A stretch of DNA of 64,000 nucleotides from Deinococcus ficus (GCF_003444775.1 NZ_CP021081.1:732001-796000), one strand, 5' to 3'. Counted from the stretch's first letter, positions 44,457 to 55,566 are shown. A program made the numbers and translations. Notes: generated from the sequence alone by a model not told the origin.

Positions 44457-44861
44457 TCAGGGCGCGGCGGCGACCGCCTCCACCTCGATCAGCAGTTCCG
44501 GGCGCACCAGCGCGGCCACCTGCACGGCGCTGCTGGCCGGCGGCCGGGCGGTGTTCACGAACTCGTCCCGCACCGAGCGCATCTGGGGCAGGTGCGCGAA
44601 ATCCGTGAGGAAGAAGGTCAGTTTCACGACCGCGTCGAAGGTCAGGTCCACGGCCGCCAGGGCGGCGCGCAGGTTCTCGAACACCTGCCGGGCCTGCGCG
44701 GTGAAGTCCCCTTCGCCCACCACCTCACCCCGGGCGTTCACGGCGATCTGTCCGGACAGGTACACGGTCCGGCCGCCGCGCACCTCGGCGGCGTGCGAGT
44801 ACCCGGGCGTGGCGGGCAGGTCAGGGGCGTTCACGAACCGGACAGCGGGCGGGTCGGTCAT
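44457..44861 (-). CDS. Rid (YjgF/UK114) family protein lacking the catalytic arginine
   Basis: 134 residues, trimeric chorismate-mutase-like fold expected. Motifs VYLSGQIAVNARGEVV and IEVEAVA fit the family. In RidA the arginine of PARS binds the imine substrate; here that site reads PPASSAVQV, so Ser replaces Arg. This places it in a non-RidA Rid subgroup of unknown activity. TAGGCT (44867-44872, minus) is 5 nt before the ATG. Confidence 0.85.
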   Translation of the reverse strand: MTDPPAVRFVNAPDLPATPGYSHAAEVRGGRTVYLSGQIAVNARGEVVGEGDFTAQARQVFENLRAALAAVDLTFDAVVKLTFFLTDFAHLPQMRSVRDEFVNTARPPASSAVQVAALVRPELLIEVEAVAAAP

Positions 44862-44884
44862 GCCTCAGCCTACCCGCCCGCGGG

Positions 44885-45460
44885 TCAGTTGCTGTTGCCG
44901 CTGCCGTCCGGGCCGGGGGCGGCCAGGGGCGGCGTCTCGTGCGTCACCGTGCCGCCCGAGGTGAGGGCGGGGCCCATCAGGGCTTCGAGTTCGGCGAGCA
45001 TGGCGCGCTCCTTGTCGTTCACCTGCTCGCCGCCCATCCCGAGGAAGCCCCCCTCCTTGGCGGCGTGAGCGGTCTTCTGCGCAACTTCCAGCAGCATCGC
45101 GCGGTACGCGGCGGCGTCCTCGGGGCTGGCCTTGCTGCTGACCAGCCACACGGCCTGCCGCACGCCTTCGAGGCTGAGGCGCTTGGCGTCCTCCAGCCCG
45201 CGGGCCCGTTCCACGTCCATGCCCTTGAGTTCGTCGGCGGTGGGCGGGGTGCCGAGCAGGTCGGCGGCCATGGCCTCCATCAGGGGGGTGCGGCCGGCGC
45301 GGCTGACGTTGTCCCGCACGCTGTCGGCGATGGCGCGGGCCTCGGCGAGCAGGCCGGTGACGCCGCTGGGGCTGCTGGCCACGATGGCCGCGCCGGCCCG
45401 GCCGGGGCCGGTCATGATCTTGAACCATTCCTCGCGCGTGAACGTGTCTTTCAGGCTCAT
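44885..45460 (-). CDS. Hypothetical helical cytosolic protein
   Basis: 191 residues, predicted all-helical, no signal or membrane segment. Ends in a disordered Gly/Pro/Ser/Asn tail. No catalytic motif recognised. TACGCT (45466-45471, minus) is 5 nt before ATG 45460, so the slightly longer ATG two codons upstream is rejected. Confidence 0.65.
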   Translation of the reverse strand: MSLKDTFTREEWFKIMTGPGRAGAAIVASSPSGVTGLLAEARAIADSVRDNVSRAGRTPLMEAMAADLLGTPPTADELKGMDVERARGLEDAKRLSLEGVRQAVWLVSSKASPEDAAAYRAMLLEVAQKTAHAAKEGGFLGMGGEQVNDKERAMLAELEALMGPALTSGGTVTHETPPLAAPGPDGSGNSN

Positions 45461-45540
45461 GCCCAAGCGTAGGCCGGGGCTCGCCGCGGGGCCGTGTGAA
45501 GGGGTTCACGGCGCCTTGGGAGTCCCCGGCCGGGGGGCGC

Positions 45541-45885
45541 TTACGCGGGGGTGAGCTCCGCGTCCACGCCCAGGTGCGTGCGGCCCCAGGTGTCGATGGC
45601 GGTGATGACGCTCTGGAGTTCCCGGCCGGCGGGCGTCAGGGCGTAGACGCTGCGGGCGAGTTTGCCGCTGCTGTCCTCGGTGCGTTTGCTGATCAGCGCC
45701 AGGCTCTCCAGGTGTTCGAGGCGCTGCGTGAGTGTGGCGCTGTTGCAGCCGCCGACCGCGCGGGAGAGTTCATTGAATCCTTTCTCGCCGTCGAGCAGGG
45801 CGCGCACGATGTGCAGCACCCATTTTTCCTGCAACACGCCGATGGCCCGGTAGACCGGGCAGAAACCAGTGTGTTCGGTACTCAT
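45541..45885 (-). CDS. HxlR-family transcriptional regulator
   Basis: 114 residues. Typical HxlR winged helix: N-terminal redox-type cysteine in FCPVYRAIGVLQEKWVLHIV, recognition region GGCNSATLTQRLEHLESLALI, and wing. Divergently arranged with a nitroreductase gene, start codons 89 nt apart, so it probably controls that gene and itself. TAGAGT (45893-45898, minus) is 7 nt before the ATG. Confidence 0.85.
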   Translation of the reverse strand: MSTEHTGFCPVYRAIGVLQEKWVLHIVRALLDGEKGFNELSRAVGGCNSATLTQRLEHLESLALISKRTEDSSGKLARSVYALTPAGRELQSVITAIDTWGRTHLGVDAELTPA

Positions 45886-45938
45886 GGACCACACTCTACA
45901 CCTAAACGCTGATCAAAGTATGACGGGAATCACACCGC

Positions 45939-45967
45939 TTGACAATCCAAAGCACTTCGCCTAGGCT
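45939..45967 (+). promoter_or_regulatory. Consensus sigma-70-type leaderless promoter of the nitroreductase gene
   Basis: TTGACA (45939-45944), 17-nt spacer, TAGGCT (45962-45967), then 7 nt to ATG 45975. The best -35/-10 pair in the window. Confidence 0.75.
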
Positions 45968-45974
45968 TGCTCCC

Positions 45975-46604
<630 letters not shown>

Positions 46605-46616
46605 GCCCCACACGAG

Positions 46617-46653
46617 CAGGCCGCCCGGAATCATCTTCCGGGCGGCCTGTTTT
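46617..46653. terminator. Strong terminator between nitroreductase and ABC-F genes
   Basis: Perfect 14-bp stem CAGGCCGCCCGGAA 46617-46630 with TTCCGGGCGGCCTG 46636-46649, 5-nt loop, then TTTT. The convergent ABC-F gene ends at 46663. Confidence 0.9.
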
Positions 46654-46662
46654 GACTCGCGG

Positions 46663-48285
46663 TCAGGCCACGGGCACCGGCCGGTCCAGCTCCGTGACCT
46701 GCCCGCCCTGCACCTCCCACCGGCGCGTCGCCACCCGCCCGATCAGGGACCGGTCGTGCGAGGCGAGCAGCACTGTGCCCGCAAAGCCCAGCAGCAGTGC
46801 CTCCAGCGCCTCGATCATGCGGATGTCCAGGTGGTTGGTCGGCTCGTCCAGCACCAGCACCTGCGCCCGCGTCACGTTCAGGCGCGCCAGGCTCAGCCGC
46901 GTGCGCTGCCCGCCCGACAGCCCGGACAGCGCGAAGGCCGGGCCGGGCAGGCCCACCTGCGCCGCCACCTCGTGCAGCTGGTGCGGGCTCAGGCCGGCGT
47001 TCGCGTGCAGCAGCGCGTCCCCCACCGTCTCCAAGCCGCGCAGTTCCTCGCCGTGCTGCCCGGCCACGTAGCGCGTCAGCCCCGGCCCCCAGCGGACCTC
47101 GCCGCCATGCGGCAGCTCGCCCAGCAGGGCCCGCAGCAGCGTGCTCTTGCCCCCGCCGTTCGGCCCCACCAGCGCGATCCGGTCGCCGCGCCGCACGTGC
47201 AGGCTCACGCCGTCCAGCACCGCGCGCTCCCCCCGCACCACGCCCAGGTCCCGCACGGTCAGCACCTCGGCCGGACCGGGCAGGGCGGGCGGCAGGTCCA
47301 GGCGCACCAGCCGCCGGTCCTGGAAGGGTTTGTCCACAGCATGCGCGTCCAGACGGTCAATCTGCTTCTGCATGGCCCTGGCCCGGCTGGCGAACACCTG
47401 CTGGTTGCGCTCCGCCTTGAAGGTCGAGCGGAACTTGTCGCTGTCCGTGGCGCGCCGGCGGTTTTCCTTCACCCCGCCCATGCTGGCCTGACGCTGCATC
47501 TCCTCGTCCAGCGCAGCGCGCTTCCGGCGGTACGCCGCGTAATCCCGTTCCTGCGCCTCCCGCAGCGTGGCCTTCAGGTCCATCGCCGCCGAGTACGCCC
47601 CCGGGTACACGCTCAGGTGCCCACGCTCCAGCTCGGCCGTGCCGGTCGCCACGGCATCCAGAAACGCCCGGTCGTGACTGGCCAGCACGAACGCCGCGCC
47701 GGACGCCCGGATCCAGCCTTCCAGCCACTGCGCGCCCTCCAGGTCCAGGTGGTTGGTCGGCTCGTCCAGCAGGAACACGTCCGCCGGGGCCAGCAGCAGC
47801 CGCGCCAGCATCACGCGCCGCATCTGCCCGCCCGACAGCGCCCCCACCCCCAGGTCTGCCGGGAGGGCCAGGCCCGCCAGGACCGCCGCGGCGCGGCCCT
47901 CGAACTCGTACCCGCCGGCCAGCCGGTACGTTTCCTCCGCCTGCGCGAAGGCGTCCAGGGCGGCGTCCGACCCGTTCCCCAGCGCGTCCGTCGCGGCCGC
48001 TAGTGCCGACGCGGCGCCGCGCAACTCCGGCGGTGTGACCGCCTCCAGCACCGTGCCGGCCGGCAGGTCTGCGTGCTGCGCCAGCCACGCCACCCGCCCC
48101 GCCCGGATCAAGGTTCCGGCGTCCGGGGCGTCCAGCCCGGCCAGCAGGCGCAGCAGCGTGCTCTTCCCGCTGCCGTTCTCTCCGATCAGGGCCAGGCGGT
48201 CGCCAGCCCCGAGTTCCACGTTCACATCATCAAAAATTGTCCGGTCGCCGTACACACGGGCGACCCCAACAGCACGCAACAGCAC
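46663..48285 (-). CDS. ABC-F family ribosome-associated ATPase
   Basis: 540 residues, two ABC domains without membrane segments. Walker A GENGSGKSTLLRL and GPNGGGKSTLLRA; signatures LSGGQMRRVMLARL and LSGGQRTRLSLARL; both Walker B with EPTNHLD. The linker (about 225-315) is highly charged and helical, as the ribosomal P-site arm. Family members rescue stalled or antibiotic-bound ribosomes; whether this one gives resistance is not evident. GTG start; TATGCT 145 nt upstream leaves a ~138-nt structured leader. Confidence 0.88.
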   Translation of the reverse strand: MLLRAVGVARVYGDRTIFDDVNVELGAGDRLALIGENGSGKSTLLRLLAGLDAPDAGTLIRAGRVAWLAQHADLPAGTVLEAVTPPELRGAASALAAATDALGNGSDAALDAFAQAEETYRLAGGYEFEGRAAAVLAGLALPADLGVGALSGGQMRRVMLARLLLAPADVFLLDEPTNHLDLEGAQWLEGWIRASGAAFVLASHDRAFLDAVATGTAELERGHLSVYPGAYSAAMDLKATLREAQERDYAAYRRKRAALDEEMQRQASMGGVKENRRRATDSDKFRSTFKAERNQQVFASRARAMQKQIDRLDAHAVDKPFQDRRLVRLDLPPALPGPAEVLTVRDLGVVRGERAVLDGVSLHVRRGDRIALVGPNGGGKSTLLRALLGELPHGGEVRWGPGLTRYVAGQHGEELRGLETVGDALLHANAGLSPHQLHEVAAQVGLPGPAFALSGLSGGQRTRLSLARLNVTRAQVLVLDEPTNHLDIRMIEALEALLLGFAGTVLLASHDRSLIGRVATRRWEVQGGQVTELDRPVPVA

Positions 48286-48435
48286 AAGTAACCCCCAGCG
48301 GGCGAGCCGTCCCCCACGCGGGGCGGGGACGTGGCTTCAAGCCGATCTGACTGGGGTTAGCGACGCAACGAAAGCAATCCTTTGAAAGAACGAACACCGA
48401 ACGCCGGGCAACCCGGAACCGTTGCGCCCAGCATA
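48286..48435 (-). promoter_or_regulatory. Structured leader and promoter of the ABC-F gene
   Basis: TATGCT (48430-48435, minus strand) with no start codon 5-9 nt downstream. The leader holds a small hairpin CCGGG-TTG-CCCGG and a GTCCCC...GGGGAC hairpin (48310-48331 region) near the SD-like GGGGGT before the GTG. Structured leaders control several antibiotic-responsive ABC-F genes in other bacteria. Confidence 0.45.
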
Positions 48436-48463
48436 CCCGACCCCCGCCGGAAGTCCAGCCCGG

Positions 48464-48507
48464 CCAGGGGAACGCGCCGCCGCGCCCCTGGCGGCGCGTT
48501 CCCCTGG
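48464..48507 (-). terminator. Very stable hairpin after the prfA-nudix operon
   Basis: Perfect 18-bp stem (48464-48481 with 48490-48507) and an 8-nt loop, 8 nt past the Nudix stop on the minus strand. No U-tract. Confidence 0.6.
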
Positions 48508-48515
48508 AGTGGCGC

Positions 48516-49007
48516 TCAGGTGCGTTTCAGTGCGGGAATCCGCAGGCCGCCGCGGCCATCCCAGCCCTTGAAGGCATAGAAGCGCCCTGGTTCGCCAGTG
48601 TGCAGGTAATCGCTCAGCGGCTCCCGCATGGGCGGGGAATCCAGCTTCTCCAGCGCCTCCTCCACCGAGCAGAACTTCGCCTCCACGATGAAACCGTCCG
48701 GGTCGCTGGGGTTCAGCAGGCCCTCCCACGTCGCCTCAAACGCCACCGCGATCGCCCGCTCCCCGCGCCGCTCGTCCTCAATGTGCATGGTGTACGCCAT
48801 GTGCCGGATGCCGGTGAGCTTCAGGCCGGTCTCCTCGTAGATCTCGCGGTACAGCGCCTCCGGGAGCGTCTCGCCGGACTCCACCACCCCGCCCGGCAGG
48901 GTGTACCGCACCCTGCCGTGCCCCTGCCAGTCGTTCCCGACCAGCAGCACCCGCCCGAAGCGGTCTTTCAGGATGCCGGCCGCGACCAGCAGGTCACGCC
49001 GCGCCAT
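48516..49007 (-). CDS. Nudix hydrolase
   Basis: 163 residues. Complete Nudix box [24 protein letters not shown] read as G-x5-E-x7-RE-x2-EE-x-GL. Substrate unknown; Nudix enzymes are expanded in Deinococcus. Its start overlaps the end of prfA by 14 nt, so it is translated from the prfA mRNA. Confidence 0.88.
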   Translation of the reverse strand: MARRDLLVAAGILKDRFGRVLLVGNDWQGHGRVRYTLPGGVVESGETLPEALYREIYEETGLKLTGIRHMAYTMHIEDERRGERAIAVAFEATWEGLLNPSDPDGFIVEAKFCSVEEALEKLDSPPMREPLSDYLHTGEPGRFYAFKGWDGRGGLRIPALKRT

Positions 49008-50100
49008 ACTGCCCCCCGCCGTCCTGCGCGGCCATCTGCAGCAGCTGCCGCTCCCGCTCGTCCCGCGCCAGCGCCGCGACCACCGGCGCCAGCCCGCCCG
49101 CGATCACGCTGTCCAGCGGGTGATTCTTCGCGTCGCCTTCCAGGCGGTGATCCGTCACGCGGTTCTGCGGGTAGTTGTACGTGCGGATCTTCTCGCTGCG
49201 GTCCCCGCTGCCCACCTGCGAGGCCCGCTCCGTCCGCTCGCGTTCCTCCCGCGCCGCCCGCTCCCGCTCCGCCAGCCGGGACGCCAGCACCAGCAGCGCC
49301 TTCTCGCGGTTCTTGATCTGCGAGCGGCCGTCCTGGCACACCACCACGATCTCGTCCGGCGTGCCCGCCCGGTACACCGCCCGCACCGCCGAGTCGGTGG
49401 TGTTCACGCCCTGACCGCCCGCGCCCTGCGACCGGAACACGTCGATGCGGACCTCCGACAGGTCCAGCTGCACCTCGCCTTCCTCCGCTTCGGGCAGCAC
49501 GGCCACCGTCACGGTGCTCGTGTGAATGCGGCCCTGGGATTCCGTGGCCGGCACGCGCTGCACGCGGTGTACGCCCCGCTCCCACTTGAACGCCCGGAAC
49601 GCGAACTCCCCCGTGACCTCCGCCACGACCTTGCTCGCGCCGCCCAGGTCCGACTCGCTGGCGTCCAGCACGTTCAGTTTCAGGCCCGCGCCCTCCGCGT
49701 AGCGGGTGTACATGCGCAGCAGGTCCACCGCGAACAGCCCGGCCTCCGCGCCGCCCGCCCCGGCCCGCAGTTCAAGGATCACGTCCTTCACGTCGTCCGG
49801 GTCGGTGGGCAGCAGCAGCACCTCCAGCTCCGATTCGATCTCGGCCAGCCGGGCCGTCAGGGCCTGCACCTCCCCCTGCGCCAGGTCCCGCATGTCCGGG
49901 TCGTCCAGCAGTTCCCGCGCGCCCCGCAGGTCGGACACCCGCGCTTCCTGCTCGCGCAGCAGCGTGACCAGCGGCAGCAGCTCCCGGTGGCGGCGGGTCA
50001 GGCGCGCGTACGCCCGGCCGTCCGCCAGGGCCGCCGGGTCCCCCAGCGCCCGCTCCACCATGCTGAACTCGGCCGCCAGTTCGGCGAGCCGCCCGCTCAT
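48994..50100 (-). CDS. prfA: Peptide chain release factor 1
   Basis: 368 residues. GGQ loop ([15 protein letters not shown]) and the codon-recognition PAT tripeptide ([15 protein letters not shown]) identify RF1, which reads UAG and UAA. ATG 50100 is chosen by family length ([12 protein letters not shown]). No SD or TANNNT box precedes it; instead its ATG overlaps the stop of a 71-codon upstream ORF (ATGA). Confidence 0.94.
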   Translation of the reverse strand: MSGRLAELAAEFSMVERALGDPAALADGRAYARLTRRHRELLPLVTLLREQEARVSDLRGARELLDDPDMRDLAQGEVQALTARLAEIESELEVLLLPTDPDDVKDVILELRAGAGGAEAGLFAVDLLRMYTRYAEGAGLKLNVLDASESDLGGASKVVAEVTGEFAFRAFKWERGVHRVQRVPATESQGRIHTSTVTVAVLPEAEEGEVQLDLSEVRIDVFRSQGAGGQGVNTTDSAVRAVYRAGTPDEIVVVCQDGRSQIKNREKALLVLASRLAERERAAREERERTERASQVGSGDRSEKIRTYNYPQNRVTDHRLEGDAKNHPLDSVIAGGLAPVVAALARDERERQLLQMAAQDGGGQYGAA

Positions 50101-50312
50101 GACCGCGTGTCGCAGCCAACACCGGGGATCTGAGCGATCAGTGTCTTGCGAACGGCACGAGAACGGAACCTCACGGCAGGCCCCGCGCCCCCCGGCCGGG
50201 CATGCCCAGCCGGGGCCGGGCACGGCCCCCCACGTCCACTCGACAACGCCCGGCCGGGCGACTCGCCCGGCGGACCACCGCACAGCACAGTCAGGATCGA
50301 CACAGGAAACAT
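50097..50312 (-). CDS. Putative leaderless upstream ORF coupled to prfA (71 codons)
   Basis: On the minus strand TACACT (50319-50324) is followed by 6 nt and ATG 50312, opening [17 protein letters not shown] and running to a TGA at 50097-50099 that overlaps the prfA ATG. GC at third codon positions looks clearly lower than in neighbouring genes and the product is Gly/Pro/Arg-rich, so it is more likely a regulatory leader ORF than a conserved protein. Two perfect or near-perfect hairpins (50192-50213 and 50254-50270) lie inside it. Confidence 0.4.
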   Translation of the reverse strand: MFPVSILTVLCGGPPGESPGRALSSGRGGPCPAPAGHARPGGAGPAVRFRSRAVRKTLIAQIPGVGCDTRS

Positions 50313-50444
50313 GAGTGCAGTGTACTGCCCGTCCCACGCGCCCACCCTGAAGGGACACTCCACGCGCCTCACACCTGACCCGCCCCCCCGGGCGCGTATA
50401 GCAGGGCCCGCGCGCCCGGGGGCGGCAGCCGGTACGCTGGGCGG
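50101..50444. other. 344-nt divergent region between prfA and homoserine dehydrogenase
   Basis: Contains the prfA leader ORF and promoter (minus), two GC hairpins, and TACGCT (50433-50438, plus) for the homoserine dehydrogenase gene. Confidence 0.7.
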
Positions 50445-51407
50445 ATGCGAACCGTGACCGTGGGCGTGCTCGGCAGTGGCACCGTGGGCCAGGACGTCCT
50501 CACCCTCATTCAGCGCCGCCGCGACATCTTCAGCGACATCGGCGTGAACATCGAGATTTCCGGCGTGCTCGTGCGCGACCTCACCAAGGCCCGCAACGTC
50601 CCCGCAGGTACCCCCCTGACCGACACCTGCGATTTCCTGCAGCAGTCCGAGGTCGTCATCGAATGCATGGGCGGCATCGACCGGCCGCTGGGCCTGCTGC
50701 GGCCCTACCTGAAATCCGGCCGGCCGCTGATCACCGCGAACAAGGCCCTGCTCGCCGAACGCTGGGACGAACTGCGCGAGTACGCCCTGAACGGCAAGCT
50801 GTACTACGAGGCCAGCGTCATGGCCGGCACGCCCGTCATCGGGCCCATGAGCACCGTCCTGCGCGCCAGCACCTTCAAGGGCCTGCTCGCCACCCTGAAC
50901 GGCACCTGCAACTTCATCCTCACCCAGATGGAACAGGGCAAGGAGTACGCCCAGGCCCTCAGCGAGGCGCAGGCCCTCGGGTACGCCGAGGACCCCCCCA
51001 CCCTGGACGTCGGGGGCTTCGACACCGCGCACAAGCTCACCGTCCTGGCCCGCTTCAGCGCCGACGGCAACTACGCCTACGAGAACGTGCAGGTCACCGG
51101 CATCGAACACGTCACCCTGGAGGACGTCCAGGCCGCCCGCGCCCGGGGGGAACACATCAAGCTCGTGGGTGAGCTGCACCAGGAGGGCGGCCAGTGGCAG
51201 GCCACCGTCGCCCCCCGCAGCCTTCCGCACGACCACCCCCTGTGCAACGCCGGCGCCGGCCGCAACGCCCTGGTGTACGAGGGCGAGGAAAGCGGCAGCC
51301 TGATCTTCGCCGGGGGCGGCGCCGGCGGCATGGTCACCGCCAGCGCCATGGTCGGCGATCTGCTGGACTACGTGCTCGGCTTCCCCGGCCACGTCCCGCT
51401 GCACTGA
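50445..51407 (+). CDS. hom: Homoserine dehydrogenase, short form without ACT domain
   Basis: 320 residues. NAD(P) motif [14 protein letters not shown], catalytic lysine in [10 protein letters not shown], and [33 protein letters not shown] active-site signature. It reduces aspartate semialdehyde to homoserine. The usual ~100-residue C-terminal ACT regulatory domain is absent, so threonine feedback through that domain is not expected. TACGCT is 6 nt before the ATG. Confidence 0.93.
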   Translation: MRTVTVGVLGSGTVGQDVLTLIQRRRDIFSDIGVNIEISGVLVRDLTKARNVPAGTPLTDTCDFLQQSEVVIECMGGIDRPLGLLRPYLKSGRPLITANKALLAERWDELREYALNGKLYYEASVMAGTPVIGPMSTVLRASTFKGLLATLNGTCNFILTQMEQGKEYAQALSEAQALGYAEDPPTLDVGGFDTAHKLTVLARFSADGNYAYENVQVTGIEHVTLEDVQAARARGEHIKLVGELHQEGGQWQATVAPRSLPHDHPLCNAGAGRNALVYEGEESGSLIFAGGGAGGMVTASAMVGDLLDYVLGFPGHVPLH

Positions 51408-51510
51408 GCGCAATCTGGAGCACCCTGAACCCCCGGCATACTGGCGACGCGCCCGGAGGTTCACGGTGCTCACTTGACCTGCACCCCCGCCGCGTGGGAT
51501 ACGTCTGGGT

Positions 51511-51984
51511 GTGAACTCTTCAGGCTCGGCGGGCGCGGGCGGGACTTCCGACCTGGGTGAGGTCGTGCGGCTGACGCTGCGGCTCTCGCGGCGCTTCCGG
51601 CGGGCGCTGGACGAACCATTGCTCTCCGAACTAGGCCTGAACGTCAAGGAACTGCTGGTCCTGGCCGCCGTGATGGACGGCGCGCAGACGCCGGGCGGCG
51701 TGGCGGCGCGGCAGAGCCTGCCGGCGCCGACGGTGTCGCGCATCGTGGGCAAACTGGTGGAGATGGGCCTGATCGTGCGCGCGGCCGACCCGGTGGACCT
51801 GCGGCGCTTCGAGCTGCGCCTCACGCCGGAAGGGGAGCGGCGGCGCGAGCGGGTGCGGGAGGTGGCCGAACGGGTGGTGGACGAGCACTTCGGGCACCTC
51901 CCTCCCGAGCGGCTGGCGCAGGCCCGCCGGGCGCTGGAGGACCTGCACGCGGCGCTGGAAGGCGCGGGCGAGAACGCGCCCTGA
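51511..51984 (+). CDS. MarR-family transcriptional regulator
   Basis: 157 residues. MarR fold: N-terminal dimer helix, HTH with TPGGVAARQSLPAPTVSRIVGKLVEMGLIVR, wing DPVDLRRFELRLTPEG, C-terminal dimer helix. GTG start; TACGTC lies 5 nt upstream, a poor box. Target unknown; the next gene is rqcH on the same strand. Confidence 0.85.
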   Translation: MNSSGSAGAGGTSDLGEVVRLTLRLSRRFRRALDEPLLSELGLNVKELLVLAAVMDGAQTPGGVAARQSLPAPTVSRIVGKLVEMGLIVRAADPVDLRRFELRLTPEGERRRERVREVAERVVDEHFGHLPPERLAQARRALEDLHAALEGAGENAP

Positions 51985-52018
51985 TCCGCCGTCTGGCGGA
52001 GGGAAGGGGAGGATGACG

Positions 52019-52077
52019 TAGGATCACCGGATGACTGTCTGGTCCGCCGAACTTTTCCCGTGTGAAGGAGGTGCCGC

Positions 52078-52090
<13 letters not shown>
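52019..52090 (+). promoter_or_regulatory. Promoter and leaderless 19-codon ORF overlapping the rqcH start
   Basis: TAGGAT (52019-52024), 6 nt, ATG 52031, encoding [19 protein letters not shown], stop TGA 52088-52090. The ORF covers the rqcH SD (GGAGGT) and its GTG at 52078 in another frame. Confidence 0.55.
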
Positions 52091-53628
<1,538 letters not shown>

Positions 53629-53738
53629 AGCCTCACGCAACAGGAACCGGCGGTGCGGGACGCCCGGCCTTGACCGTTCCCCTGCAATTGTCCGCGCGCG
53701 CTTCTTTCCTTCCCGGCCGGCGCGTACAATGCCTGACC

Positions 53739-54101
53739 GTGGAACGCATCATGTTCAGGTCCAAGATTCACCGCGCGACCGTGACCCAGGCCGACCTGGA
53801 TTACGTCGGGAGCGTGACCATCGACCAGGACCTGCTCGACGCAGCGGACATCCTGGTGAACGAGAAGGTGGACATCTGGAACATCACCAACGGCAACCGC
53901 CTGCACACCTACGCTCTGAGCGGCCCGCGCGGCAGCGGCGTGATCGGCATCAACGGCGCCGCCGCGCACCTGATGCGCCCCGGTGACATGGTGATCATCG
54001 CGGCGTTCGGGAACTTCACCGAGGAGGAAGCCCGGACGCTGGAACCGAAGGTGGTGCTGGTGGACGCCCGCAACCGCATCCTGGAGCTGCAGCCCGCCTG
54101 A
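53739..54101 (+). CDS. panD: Aspartate 1-decarboxylase
   Basis: 120 residues. Self-cleavage site GS in [10 protein letters not shown], where Ser becomes the pyruvoyl group; [21 protein letters not shown] is conserved. Makes beta-alanine for PanC. GTG 53739 is preferred because TACAAT (53725-53730) is 8 nt upstream; ATG 53751 is the alternative. Confidence 0.95.
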   Translation: MERIMFRSKIHRATVTQADLDYVGSVTIDQDLLDAADILVNEKVDIWNITNGNRLHTYALSGPRGSGVIGINGAAAHLMRPGDMVIIAAFGNFTEEEARTLEPKVVLVDARNRILELQPA

Positions 54102-54118
54102 CCCTCTTCCCGCCCGGC

Positions 54119-54149
54119 GCACCGGCCCCCTGAGCGCGTGGGCCGGTGC
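54119..54149 (+). terminator. Hairpin after panD
   Basis: Perfect 10-bp stem GCACCGGCCC 54119-54128 with GGGCCGGTGC 54140-54149, 11-nt loop, no U-tract. Confidence 0.5.
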
Positions 54150-54207
54150 CGCCTGTGACACGCGCAAAATCAGACTTCGGGAAACGTGCAGGTGCTACAC
54201 TTCGCGC

Positions 54208-55566
54208 GTGTCCAGCGCACAACCGTGGCTTTACGCCCTGTTCGCGGCCTCCGTCGGGATTCTGATGGTCGGTGCGGGCCTCGGCTCCGGCGGGCTGATC
54301 GCCGCCGGCACGGTGCTGCTGTCCTTCGCGACCTCCACGCTCAGCGCGCCCTTCCGGTTCGTGCCGCTGCTGGTCGCGCCCCTGATCTTCGCGGCGTCCA
54401 GCACCCTGACCGGCATGACCCTGCCGCTCGCGGACCTGCTGGGCCTGCTGCTGGCCGCCGCCGCCCTGCTGCTGTTCCTGCACCGCGACCACACCCACCG
54501 CCGGGAGCGCGACATGCGCCGCAAGGTGCTCGGCGCGCTGAAAGACGGCAGCCGCACCCTCTCTGAGGCGCGCGACGCCGACGCCATCATCCGCGCCGGC
54601 GTGAGCACCCTGGACCACCTGCAGGTCGCGCCGAACATCGCCTTCATCGCGTACCGGCGCGGCACGCCGCACATCCTCGCCGCCCGCGGCGCGTACGAAC
54701 CGCTGCTGGACCGCCCCATCCACCCCGGCACCGGGGACAGCCACGGCGTCGAGGCCGACCACTGGGTGTCCGGCGAGGCGCTGCGGCTGCTCCGGTCCAC
54801 GCAGCGCGTGCAGGAGCACGTGGTGTACGTGCACGGGCACTCCGGCATCCAGCTGGGCGTGCTGATCCTCACCCGCCCCGAGAACCGCCCCTTCGACGAG
54901 CAGGAGATCAACGTGATCGAGTCCTTCGCGCGGCTGCTGGGCGCGCAGTTGGGGCAGTGGCAGGCCATCCGGGACCTCAGGGACGCGAACGAACTCACCC
55001 TGCGCTCCCTGGGCGCCGCCCTGGAACAGCGCGACGACGACACCGGCGGGCACACCCTGCGGGTCGTGGCCCTCAGCGTGCGCCTCGCGCGGCTGCTGGG
55101 CTGGACGGAAGAGCAGGTGCAGGCGCTGCGCTGGGGCGCGTACCTGCACGACCTCGGGAAACTTGCCATTCCCGACGGCATCCTGCACAAACGCGGCCCC
55201 CTCACGCCCGAGGAACGCCGCGTGATCCAGGGCCACAGCGTGCTCGGGTACGACATGCTGCAGGACCTGCACTTCCTGCCCGCCGAGACGCTGGACCTCG
55301 TGCGTTTCCACCACGAACGCTGGGACGGCACCGGGTACCCGTCCGGGCTGAGCGGCGCGAGCATTCCCGCCACGGCGCGCCTGTTCTCCATCGTGGACGT
55401 TTTCGACGCCCTGACCAGCGCCCGGCCCTACAAGGCCGCCTGGACGCGGACCCGGGCCCTGGCCGAGATCCGCGCGCAGTCGGGCCGGCAGTTCGACCCG
55501 GACATGGTCGCCGCCTTCCTGGCCCTGATGGTCGAGGAGGACGAGGCCGTCCTCGTCCACGCCTGA
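54208..55566 (+). CDS. Membrane GAF/HD-GYP cyclic-di-GMP phosphodiesterase-type protein
   Basis: 452 residues. Three or four N-terminal membrane helices (about 5-95), a GAF-like domain (110-255) and an HD-GYP domain with HDLGKLAIPDGILHKRG, GHS and HHERWDGTGYP. By family HD-GYP domains hydrolyse cyclic dinucleotides. All key HD and GYP residues are present, so it should be active. GTG start with TACACT (54196-54201) 6 nt upstream. Confidence 0.92.
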   Translation: MSSAQPWLYALFAASVGILMVGAGLGSGGLIAAGTVLLSFATSTLSAPFRFVPLLVAPLIFAASSTLTGMTLPLADLLGLLLAAAALLLFLHRDHTHRRERDMRRKVLGALKDGSRTLSEARDADAIIRAGVSTLDHLQVAPNIAFIAYRRGTPHILAARGAYEPLLDRPIHPGTGDSHGVEADHWVSGEALRLLRSTQRVQEHVVYVHGHSGIQLGVLILTRPENRPFDEQEINVIESFARLLGAQLGQWQAIRDLRDANELTLRSLGAALEQRDDDTGGHTLRVVALSVRLARLLGWTEEQVQALRWGAYLHDLGKLAIPDGILHKRGPLTPEERRVIQGHSVLGYDMLQDLHFLPAETLDLVRFHHERWDGTGYPSGLSGASIPATARLFSIVDVFDALTSARPYKAAWTRTRALAEIRAQSGRQFDPDMVAAFLALMVEEDEAVLVHA

